Shown here piece after piece: positions 54,066 through 64,000 of a stretch of DNA of 64,000 nucleotides. The DNA lies in NCBI GenBank assembly GCA_963717745.1, contig CAVQXJ010000010.1, positions 1-64,000 on the forward strand, written 5' to 3'. Both the position numbers and the translations under genes were made by a program. The DNA comes from JACCXG01 sp963717745 (GTDB lineage Bacteria; Acidobacteriota; Vicinamibacteria; Vicinamibacterales; 2-12-FULL-66-21). Numbering within the stretch: the first letter of the stretch is position 1; each line of letters opens with the position of its first letter. The notes beneath the pieces are model-generated. The model saw only the letters and a program-made list of their open reading frames with translations, was not told the origin of the DNA and did no database searches.

Positions 54066-54982
54066 CCGAGCCGAATCCTGGGATCGAGCACGCCGTAGGT
54101 CAGGTCGGTCAGCAGGTTCATCATCACGTAGGTGAAGGAGATGAACAGGATGCACCCCTGCACCAGCGGGTAATCGCGGAAGTTGATCGCCTGAATCAGC
54201 AGCCGCCCCACGCCCGGCCACGCGAAGATCGTCTCGGTGATGATCGTTCCGGTCAGCACGGCGCCGAATTGCAGCCCGATGATCGTCACGATCGGGATCA
54301 GGCTGTTGCGGAACGCGTGCCGCACGATCGCGCGGGTTCGAGACACTCCACGCGCACGCGCCGCGACCACGTACAGCTCCCGCAGCTCTTCGATCACGCT
54401 CGCACGCGTCATACGAGCAAGGATCGCCGCCAGCGCCGCCCCGAGCGTCACCGCCGGCAACACCAGGTGGGCGGCACTCCCCGTCCCGGCAACCGGCAGC
54501 CAGCCAAGCACCACGGAGAACAGGATCGCGAGCAGCGGACCGAGCCAGAAATTCGGCATCGAGATGCCCACCAGCGACACGGTCATCGCGGCGTGGTCCA
54601 CGGCCGACCCCTTCCACACCGCCGCGATGATCCCGAGCGGGATCGCCACCAGGATCGCCACCGCCATCGCCGCCAGCGCGAGCTGGATGGTGCGCACCAG
54701 CCGCGAGCCGATCTCGCGGGTCACCGGGGTGCCGTACCGGAACGAGTTGCCGAGATCGCCGCGGACGATCCCGCCGAGAAAGGCGCGGTACTGCACGAGC
54801 AGCGGCCGATCCAGGCCCAGCGACTGGCGCAGCTTCGCGACATCCTCGGGCGGCGCGCTGTCGCCGAGCATGGCCTGCGCCGGATCACCCGGCACGAGGT
54901 GGATCAGCGAGAACACCAGCGTCGCCACGCCCAGCAGCACCGGGATCGTCAGCAGCAAGCGCCGCAACAGGTAGCGCAGCAT
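54062..54982 (-). CDS. dppB: Oligopeptide/dipeptide ABC transporter permease, DppB/OppB type
   Basis: 306 residues, first membrane segment LTIPVLLGVATLVFSLIHLV, then the family motif VPGDPAQAMLGDSAPPEDVAKLRQSLGLD (in parts), FGNSFRYGTPV-like DLGNSFRYGTPV, the EAA loop ARARGVSRTRAIVRHAFRN, and the end TDLTYGVLDPRIRLG. With dppC it forms the membrane part of a peptide importer. A 390-nt gap with two repeats lies upstream. Confidence 0.9.
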   Translation of the reverse strand: MLRYLLRRLLLTIPVLLGVATLVFSLIHLVPGDPAQAMLGDSAPPEDVAKLRQSLGLDRPLLVQYRAFLGGIVRGDLGNSFRYGTPVTREIGSRLVRTIQLALAAMAVAILVAIPLGIIAAVWKGSAVDHAAMTVSLVGISMPNFWLGPLLAILFSVVLGWLPVAGTGSAAHLVLPAVTLGAALAAILARMTRASVIEELRELYVVAARARGVSRTRAIVRHAFRNSLIPIVTIIGLQFGAVLTGTIITETIFAWPGVGRLLIQAINFRDYPLVQGCILFISFTYVMMNLLTDLTYGVLDPRIRLG

Positions 54983-55130
54983 ACGCCCCGCAGGATATCG
55001 CGAAGACCGATCACTCGACCGTCATTCGCTCGCCGGCCGCACGCCCAAATGGCACGCTGTCGCGATCGGTCAACTCGCGGCGTCCGGGTGCTCGCAGTAC
55101 CACCTGGGCAATGCGAGGGCCGGCGACTTA

Positions 55131-55197
55131 ACAGGAGGGCCAGGAGATCAGGAGAAGAAAAGTTTGTGGTTTCCTCCTGAGCTCCTGGCCCTCCTGT
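55131..55197. repeat. Family A palindromic repeat, copy 3
   Basis: Ends ACAGGAGGGCCAGGAGATCA and CTCCTGGCCCTCCTGT; short centre. It lies between dppB and the sigma54 activator, both on the minus strand. Confidence 0.88.
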
Positions 55198-55264
55198 AAT
55201 CACACGCGTTGGGATCCGCCATGACGCTGCTCCAAGCGGCAAGTTCCAGCGAGTGCCGAACATC

Positions 55265-55310
55265 TACCAAGAAAACGTCGTTGTCGTCGTGTCGTCGTCT
55301 CGTCGTGCCC
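55265..55310. repeat. Family F half-array (CGTCGTGT units)
   Basis: Tandem TCGTCGTG-type 8-nt units without a complementary arm close by. The remaining sequence of the 54983-55372 gap shows no gene. Confidence 0.6.
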
Positions 55311-55372
55311 CCGCGAAGCGGAACCGTGACCCGTCGGGCAGTCGCGAACAATGGCAACGGCTGCCGCCGCAA

Positions 55373-58691
<3,319 letters not shown>

Positions 58692-58938
58692 CGGTGCGCT
58701 CAGCAGCCCGTGGTGAAAGTCTGGCGTCGCACCGAGACGGGCGAGGCGCCCCGCCGGCGAGGCGCGACGACCGAGAATACCGGGAGTATTTGAGCGAGGA
58801 GCAACGCGGCCGGCGGGGATGCCTCGCCCGTCGAATGCAGCCAGACTTTCATCACGGGCTGCTAGGCTGCAAGAGTCCGACCGTGCGGATTAGCCGGGCT
58901 TTTCGCGTGCGCGCCGCCGCGATGCTGCAGATTCTTCG

Positions 58939-58946
58939 TATACAAT
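58939..58946 (+). promoter_or_regulatory. Extended -10 of aroC
   Basis: TATACAAT, 10 nt before the ATG at 58957, gives a predicted leader of about 4 nt. No clear -35. Nothing else recognised in the 265-nt gap upstream. Confidence 0.45.
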
Positions 58947-58956
58947 CAGGGTCCGC

Positions 58957-60177
58957 ATGGTGCGATTTCTCACCGCTGGCGAATCGCACGGCCGCGCCCT
59001 CGTCGTGATTCTCGAAGGTATCCCCGCCGGGCTTTCCATCGATCTCGAGAGCGTTACCCGTGATCTTCGCCGCCGACAGGGCGGCTACGGCCGCGGCCGC
59101 CGCATGGCGATCGAGTCCGATCGCGCCGACATCATCTCCGGCGTGCGCGGCGGCGAGACGATCGGCGGGCCGATCGCGATGCTGATCGAGAACCGCGACT
59201 GGGTGAACTGGCAGCGCACGATGTTCACCGGGTCCGAGCCCGAGCCGGGCGCGTCGGGTGCCAAGCGGGCACCGGTGACCAAGCCGCGCCCCGGACATGC
59301 CGACCTCGCCGGCATCGCCAAGTACGGCCGCGCCGACATCAGGGACATCCTCGAGCGCGCCAGCGCCCGCGAAACCGCGGCCCGGGTCGCCGCCGCCGCG
59401 ATCGCCCGTCAGCTGCTCCTTGCCGCCGGCATCCGCATCACCAGCCACGTCTTCTCGATCGGCGGCGTCCGGCTCCCTGACGGGTTCCCGGTGTCGTTCG
59501 ACCAGGCCGCCGCGCTGCCAGACGACTCGCCGCTGCGGTGCCTGGATGACGAGACCAGCGCACGCATGATCGCGGTCATCGATGCCGCCAAGGCCGCCGG
59601 CGACACGATGGGCGGCGGCTTCGAAGTCATCGCCACCGGGGTTCCGATCGGTCTCGGCAGCTACGTCCAGTGGGACCGCAAGCTCGATGGCCGCCTCGCC
59701 CAGGCCCTGATGTCGATTCCCGCGATCAAGGCGGTCGGCGTCGGCCTCGGTCCGGAAGCCGCGGCCCGCCCCGGGTCACGCGTCCACGACGAGATCGTCA
59801 TCGCCGAAGACGATGAGACGATGCCGGTGGCGCGGCCGACCAATAATGCGGGAGGGCTGGAGGGAGGCGTGACCAATGGTGAGGACCTCCGCGTCTCGGC
59901 CTGGATGAAGCCAATCGCCACGCTGATGAAGCCGCTGCGCTCCGTGGACCTCACGACGCTGACCGAGTCGGGCGCGGCGATCGAGCGCAGCGACGTGTGC
60001 GCGGTGCCGGCCGCGGCGGTGGTCGGCGAGGCCATGGTCGCGCTCACCCTCGCCGATGCGCTCGTCGAAAAGTTCGGCGGCGACTCGGTCGCGGAGCTCA
60101 CCCGTGCCGTCGCGGCCTGGAAGAAGGACGTTGGCGAGCGGATGCGGGCGGGCGCCACCCGCGAGGCCGGCACCTAG
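58957..60177 (+). CDS. aroC: Chorismate synthase
   Basis: Makes chorismate from EPSP using reduced FMN; last common step before the branches encoded by the trp/aroQ operon at 35-45 kb. The protein has 406 residues. Signatures: LTAGESHGRALVVILEGIPAG (in parts: GESHG), GRGRRMAIESDRADIISG, GHADLAGIAKYG and RASARETAARVAAAAIAR. RPTNNAGGLEGGVTNGEDL near the end contains the usual GGI/L-E-GG loop. Not linked to the supraoperon. Confidence 0.96.
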   Translation: MVRFLTAGESHGRALVVILEGIPAGLSIDLESVTRDLRRRQGGYGRGRRMAIESDRADIISGVRGGETIGGPIAMLIENRDWVNWQRTMFTGSEPEPGASGAKRAPVTKPRPGHADLAGIAKYGRADIRDILERASARETAARVAAAAIARQLLLAAGIRITSHVFSIGGVRLPDGFPVSFDQAAALPDDSPLRCLDDETSARMIAVIDAAKAAGDTMGGGFEVIATGVPIGLGSYVQWDRKLDGRLAQALMSIPAIKAVGVGLGPEAAARPGSRVHDEIVIAEDDETMPVARPTNNAGGLEGGVTNGEDLRVSAWMKPIATLMKPLRSVDLTTLTESGAAIERSDVCAVPAAAVVGEAMVALTLADALVEKFGGDSVAELTRAVAAWKKDVGERMRAGATREAGT

Positions 60178-60196
60178 CGGGTGATGAGCGCCGGGT

Positions 60197-60248
60197 GTCA
60201 AGGGAGAAGGCAGAAGGGTCAAGGGAGACATCTCCCTTCTCCCTTGAC
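60197..60248. repeat. Inverted heptad repeat, family E, copy 2
   Basis: GTCAAGGGAGAAG and its exact complement CTTCTCCCTTGAC with AAGGGTC/AAGGGAG heptads between. It lies between aroC and def, ending 11 nt before the def ATG. Confidence 0.85.
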
Positions 60249-60259
60249 GGTCGTTAGTC

Positions 60260-60769
60260 ATGCTCCGTCCGATTCTCCGCTACGGCGAGCGCCCGCTGCA
60301 CGCGCCCGCTGCACCGGTCACGCGATTCGATGACGATCTCCAACGGGTCATCGACGACATGATCGAGACCATGTACGCCGCTCCCGGCATCGGCCTCGCT
60401 GCTCCTCAGATCGGCCTCCCCCTCCGCCTCTTCGTCGTCGACCTGTCGGTCGGGCGGGATCGGTCGCAGTTGATCGTGCTGGTGAATCCGGAGTTCGTCG
60501 AGCGCGACGGCACGCAGCTCGAGGAAGAAGGCTGCCTCAGCGTGCCCGGGTTCAATGCGACGGTGTTGCGCCCGTCCCATGCCGTGGTAACCGGTCTGGA
60601 TCGGGAAGAGCGCCCGCAGACCTACGAAGGGACCGGCCTGCTGGCACGGGCGTTCCAGCATGAAATGGACCATCTCGACGGCCGCCTGTTCGTCGACCGG
60701 CTGCGTGGCATCAAACGGGACGTGATCGTCCGCAAAATCCAGAAGTTGCAGCGATCCGGCAAATGGTGA
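60260..60769 (+). CDS. def: Peptide deformylase
   Basis: Removes the formyl group from new proteins. 169 residues with all three motifs: GIGLAAPQ, EGCLSVPG (metal Cys) and QHEMDHLDG (two metal His and catalytic Glu). First gene of a def-fmt-rsmB cluster, a common arrangement. Confidence 0.97.
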   Translation: MLRPILRYGERPLHAPAAPVTRFDDDLQRVIDDMIETMYAAPGIGLAAPQIGLPLRLFVVDLSVGRDRSQLIVLVNPEFVERDGTQLEEEGCLSVPGFNATVLRPSHAVVTGLDREERPQTYEGTGLLARAFQHEMDHLDGRLFVDRLRGIKRDVIVRKIQKLQRSGKW

Positions 60770-61716
60770 CCAGCCCGCCGCTGCGGATCGCGTTCTTCGG
60801 CACGCCGGATTTCGCGGTGCCGACGTTGCAGAAACTGATCGATTCGCGGCACGACCTGGTGGCAGTCGTGTCACAGCCCGATCGCCCAAGAGGTCGCGGA
60901 CATCAGGAGCAGCCGACGCCGACGAAAGTGGCCGCGACGCGGGCTGGCGTTTCGGTGCTGCAGCCGGCGCGAATTCGAGACGAGGCCTTTCTCCGCGCCG
61001 TCCGCGATCTTTCCCTCGACCTTGCCGTGGTCGCCGCCTACGGGAAGATCCTGCCCGACGACCTGCTGGCGATTCCACGGTTGGGGATGATCAACGTGCA
61101 CGCCTCGCTCTTACCCGCCTACCGCGGCGCCGCGCCGGTGCACCGTGCGGTGATCGACGGCTGCCGCGAGACCGGGATCACCATCATGCGGGTGGCGCAC
61201 GAGCTCGATGCCGGACCGATGTTCGCCGCCGCCGTCCGGGTGATCGGAGACGATGAGACGAGCGGTGAGGTGGAACAGTCGCTGGCCCAAATCGGTGCGG
61301 AGCTGTTGCTGGAGGTCGTCGAGCAGATCGCCGGCGGCACCGCTCATGAGGAGCCGCAGGACCACGCGAAGGCCACCTACGCCCACAAGCTGACCAAGAG
61401 CGAGGGCACCATCGACTGGACCCTGCCCGCCGCCCGCATTCACAATCTCGTACGCGGCCTGCAGCCCTGGCCGCTGGTGTCGGCGCACCTCGGCGATCGA
61501 CGGTACCTGCTGCATCGCACTCGCAGAACCGGTGAGCGTGCGCACGCACCCGGTGGCACCATCGTCTCGGCGTCCGGGGATGTGCTGGCGGTCGCCGCGG
61601 GAGACGACGAAGTGCTCCGGATTCTCGAGCTGCAGCCGGAAGGGCGGCGGGTGATGAGCGCGCGCGAGTTTCTCGCGGGCCGGCCGCTGACCGTCGGGGC
61701 GCAGTTCCGTTCGTGA
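60763..61716 (+). CDS. fmt: Methionyl-tRNA formyltransferase
   Basis: Formylates initiator Met-tRNA. The protein has 317 residues. IAFFGTPDFAVPTL at the start, INVHASLLPAYRGAAPVHRAVI (in parts: HASLLPAYRG) with the catalytic Asn/His, and the C-terminal OB domain with KLTKSEGTIDWTLPAA. The ATG at 60763 overlaps the def stop (TGA 60767-60769). Confidence 0.96.
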   Translation: MVTSPPLRIAFFGTPDFAVPTLQKLIDSRHDLVAVVSQPDRPRGRGHQEQPTPTKVAATRAGVSVLQPARIRDEAFLRAVRDLSLDLAVVAAYGKILPDDLLAIPRLGMINVHASLLPAYRGAAPVHRAVIDGCRETGITIMRVAHELDAGPMFAAAVRVIGDDETSGEVEQSLAQIGAELLLEVVEQIAGGTAHEEPQDHAKATYAHKLTKSEGTIDWTLPAARIHNLVRGLQPWPLVSAHLGDRRYLLHRTRRTGERAHAPGGTIVSASGDVLAVAAGDDEVLRILELQPEGRRVMSAREFLAGRPLTVGAQFRS

Positions 61717-63057
61717 TCGCCCCCGCCCGACTGGCGGCCTACGAGACCCTGCGGGCGGTCGACCAGCGGTCCGCCGATCTTCCCGCGGCGCTCGCCCGGG
61801 CCCGGACCTCGCTGCCTGACGAGCGCGACCGTGCGCTCGCCGGCGAAATCGCCACCGGTACGCTGCGATGGCAGGCCGCCTTCGACCGTGTGATCGCGGT
61901 CTATGCCGGGCGGCCGCTCGAGCGGCTGGATGCAGAGGTCGTCCTCATCCTGCGGCTCACCCTGTTCCAGTTGCTGCATCTGGATCGCGTGCCGGCATCG
62001 GCCGCCGTCAACGATGCCGTGCAGCTCACCCGCAAGGTCGGCAAGAGCAGCAGTTCCTCGTTTGTGAACGCGATTTTGCGGCGGGCCAGCCGCGAGCGCA
62101 GCCGGCTGCCGCTGCCGGTCCGGACGGCCGGCGACCGCGACGGCGAGCTCGACTATCTCGCGACGACCCTGTCGCACCCGCGATGGCTGGTCGAGCGGTG
62201 GCGCCGCCGATACGGGTTCGATGCGGCCGAGGCGTGGTGCCGTTTCAACAATGCGGCCGCGCCGCTGACGCTGCGAGCCAATCGGCTGCGGGTGAGCCGC
62301 GATGTGCTCGCGCAGACCCTGCAAGCCGCCGGCGTCCAGGCGGACCCGACCACCTTCGCCCCGGACGGCCTGGTGATCCGCAGCGGCAATCCCCTGCTGA
62401 CCCCGCTCGCCGGCCAGGGGCTGTTCGCCGTGCAGGATGAGGCCTCACAGCTCGTGGGGGTGGTGGCGCGAGCGGCCGCCGGCGAGCGCGTGCTCGACGC
62501 GTGCGCGGCGCCGGGAGGCAAGACCACCGCGATGGCCGCCGACATGGGCGACAGTGGCCTGCTGATCTCGTCGGACGTACCGGCGAAAACGCGTGGAGCT
62601 GCTGGCGGAAACCGTCCGGATCGCTGGTGCCCGGTGTGTGCGCGTGATCCAGGCCAACGCCGCGCACGCGCTTCCCTTTGGCGAGATCTTCGATCTCGTC
62701 CTGATCGACGCGCCCTGTTCGGGCCTTGGGACGATGCGGCGCGATCCCGATATCAAATGGCGGCGCTCTCCGGACGAGCTCGCCGGGCTGGCGGCGCTGC
62801 AATTGCGCATTCTGGCCTCGGCCGCGAGCGTTGTCCGAGTCGGGGGGCGCATCCTCTACTCGACCTGTTCCAGCGAGGTCGAGGAAAACGATGAGGTGGT
62901 CGACCGGTTTCTCGAGGCGCAACCCGGATTCCGGCGGGCGCCCCTGGCGTTTCCCTCCGCGCCGGCGCTGGTCGGCCCGGACGGGTACCTCCGGACGCTC
63001 CCGTTCCGCGACGGCCTCGAGGCGTTCTTCGCGGCGTCATTGTTAAAAGACCGATAA
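61713..63057 (+). CDS. rsmB: 16S rRNA (cytosine967-C5)-methyltransferase, frameshifted near 62590
   Basis: NusB-like N-terminal domain (RDRALAGEIATGTLRWQAAFD, in parts ~30-140) and the SAM domain: LDACAAPGGKTTAMAADMG, then after a frame change near 62585-62595 LIDAPCSGLGTMRRDPDIKW and the catalytic YSTCS. GTG start at 61713 overlaps the fmt stop by 4 nt. About 447 residues. Confidence 0.94.
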
Positions 63058-63069
63058 TTGCGCTAAACT
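63040..63069 (+). promoter_or_regulatory. Promoter of the PASTA gene
   Basis: TTGTTA (63040-63045), 18 nt, TAAACT (63064-63069), then 9 nt to the ATG at 63079. The -35 lies in the last codons of rsmB. Confidence 0.45.
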
Positions 63070-63078
63070 TTTCTGTTC

Positions 63079-63801
63079 ATGGCTCTTAAGACGCGCGTCT
63101 GGAGTGCCGGGAAGCTCCTGGTCCTGGTCGGCGCGCTGGTCCTGACCTATGTGGTATCGGCATCGATCGGGATGCGGGTCGCGCTGAAGACCCGTGAGGT
63201 GCAGGTCCCGGTCCTTGCCGGGAAGACCGTCAACGAGGCGACGGCGCTGCTGACGGAGACAGGATTGAATCTGAAGGTGGAAGAAGGCCGGCGACTGGAC
63301 CCCAAGGTTCCGGCCGGGCAGATCGTGATCCAGGACCCCGCGGCGGGCGTCCGGACGCGCCGCGAGCGCAGCGTGAAAGTGTGGGTCAGCGCCGGGCCGC
63401 GCTCGTCGTCTATTCCGGCGCTGAGCGGCGAGTCCGAGCGGACCGCGCAGCTGCGGCTGCAGCAGGAAGGTCTGGCGCTGGGATCGGTGGCGGAGATTCG
63501 CTCGGCCGACTACCCGGCCGGCACGATCGTGGCGCAGTTCCCCGCGCCAAAGAGCAGTGCGGCGCAGGTGGCGCTGCTGGTCAACCGCGGCGAGCGCGGC
63601 GTCCGCTATGTGATGCCCGACCTGATTGGCGTCGACGGCAGCCGCGCCGCCGAGATTCTGCGGACCCGGGGATTCCGGGCCACGGTGGTCGGCGACCATC
63701 CCTATCCGGGCGTGGCTCCCGGGATTGTCTTGCGTCAGAGCCCACAGGCCGGCTTCCAGATCGCGCCGGGTGAGCCCATTTCCATCGAAGTGAGCCGGTA
63801 G
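63079..63801 (+). CDS. Membrane-anchored PASTA domain protein
   Basis: 240 residues: one N-terminal membrane segment (LLVLVGALVLTYVVSASIG) and three PASTA domains (VQVPVLAGKTVNEATALL..., SIPALSGESERTAQLRLQ..., VMPDLIGVDGSRAAEILR...). PASTA domains bind peptidoglycan fragments or beta-lactams, usually on kinases or PBPs; here no kinase part is present. It probably senses or binds cell wall outside the membrane. It sits between rsmB and rpe, as in other genomes where a pknB-like gene is found there. Confidence 0.88.
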   Translation: MALKTRVWSAGKLLVLVGALVLTYVVSASIGMRVALKTREVQVPVLAGKTVNEATALLTETGLNLKVEEGRRLDPKVPAGQIVIQDPAAGVRTRRERSVKVWVSAGPRSSSIPALSGESERTAQLRLQQEGLALGSVAEIRSADYPAGTIVAQFPAPKSSAAQVALLVNRGERGVRYVMPDLIGVDGSRAAEILRTRGFRATVVGDHPYPGVAPGIVLRQSPQAGFQIAPGEPISIEVSR

Positions 63802-63807
63802 GCAGAA

Positions 63808-64000
63808 ATGACCGAGACAGGCCACTCGATGGCGGCGATCATCGCAGCCTCGCTCCTGGCGGCCGACTTTGCCGCGCTTGCCGACGACATCGCGGCGGTC
63901 GAGCGCGGCGGCGCCGGGCTGCTCCACGTGGACGTCATGGACGGCCACTTCGTGCCCAACCTCTCGATGGGGCCGCCGGTCGTCTCGGCGATCCGGCGCG
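63808..64000 (+). CDS. rpe: Ribulose-phosphate 3-epimerase (partial, cut by the window)
   Basis: The first ~64 residues: AASLLAADFAALADDIAAVE with the catalytic Ser, HVDVMDGHFVPNLSMGPPVV with metal-binding His, Asp and His. It interconverts ribulose 5-phosphate and xylulose 5-phosphate. The start is the ATG at 63808 or the ATG at 63829 (closer to the usual family start). The frame is open to the window end. Confidence 0.9.
   Translation, partial: MTETGHSMAAIIAASLLAADFAALADDIAAVERGGAGLLHVDVMDGHFVPNLSMGPPVVSAIRR

Noticed and set aside
55050..55064. TGGCAC as the -24 element of a sigma54 promoter near dppB
   Set aside because: The -12 element reads CGCG/TCGC instead of TTGC and the orientation is away from dppB.

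Overview
The window is chromosomal DNA from a GC-rich bacterium. The mix of genes points to Acidobacteriota, perhaps the Vicinamibacteria: fused aroDE, an S55 (SpoIVB-type) peptidase, a PqaA-type esterase, an orphan AmmeMemoRadiSam-type radical SAM enzyme, several extracytoplasmic sigma/anti-sigma pairs, and many inverted repeats between genes. This placement is inference, because there is no rRNA or other decisive marker. No tRNA, rRNA, CRISPR array, insertion sequence, prophage or origin was recognised.

Layout. 1-5.2 kb: the end of a carboxypeptidase-regulatory-like protein, rho, a CoA-binding protein, amrS and a DsbA-like lipoprotein. 5.3-14.1 kb (minus strand): glcD, an aspartate aminotransferase-like gene, coaD, rsmD, recG, an exported protein, and a sigma/anti-sigma/Spy-like operon. 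14.4-28.5 kb: a PfkB kinase, divergent lexA, DUF3467, a second sigma cluster, nth, a minimal zincin, rsmA, rnj (RNase J), ftsK, amiC and pepA. 28.9-35.3 kb: a PqaA-type hydrolase, a DUF1572 protein, a JAMM peptidase, thiolase, acetoacetyl-CoA synthetase and a GNAT. 35.3-45.7 kb: an aromatic amino acid supraoperon, leader peptide-aroDE-trpE-trpG-trpD-trpC-trpF-trpB-trpA-aroQ-aroF-tyrA-GNAT, in which nearly every gene overlaps the next. 45.8-52.9 kb: an S55 peptidase, a beta-propeller, a third sigma/anti-sigma pair and a TPR protein. 53.3-58.7 kb: two oligopeptide permeases and a very large sigma54 activator. 58.9-64 kb: aroC, def, fmt, rsmB, a PASTA protein and the start of rpe.

Main points. 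(1) The supraoperon is preceded by what reads as a complete ribosome-mediated trp attenuator: a 15-residue leader with Tyr-Trp-Trp codons, mutually exclusive anti-antiterminator and antiterminator pairings, and a terminator whose 3' arm holds the Shine-Dalgarno sequence of aroDE. (2) Seven families of inverted repeats occupy the gaps between genes and sometimes coding sequence. Five of them (B-F) are built from degenerate 7-8 nt tandem units. (3) Many genes have a -10 box 6-10 nt before the start codon, implying leaderless mRNAs. (4) About 20 genes, many of them essential, contain single-base frameshifts with intact ends. I read most as sequencing or assembly indels, and annotate such genes across their full extent.
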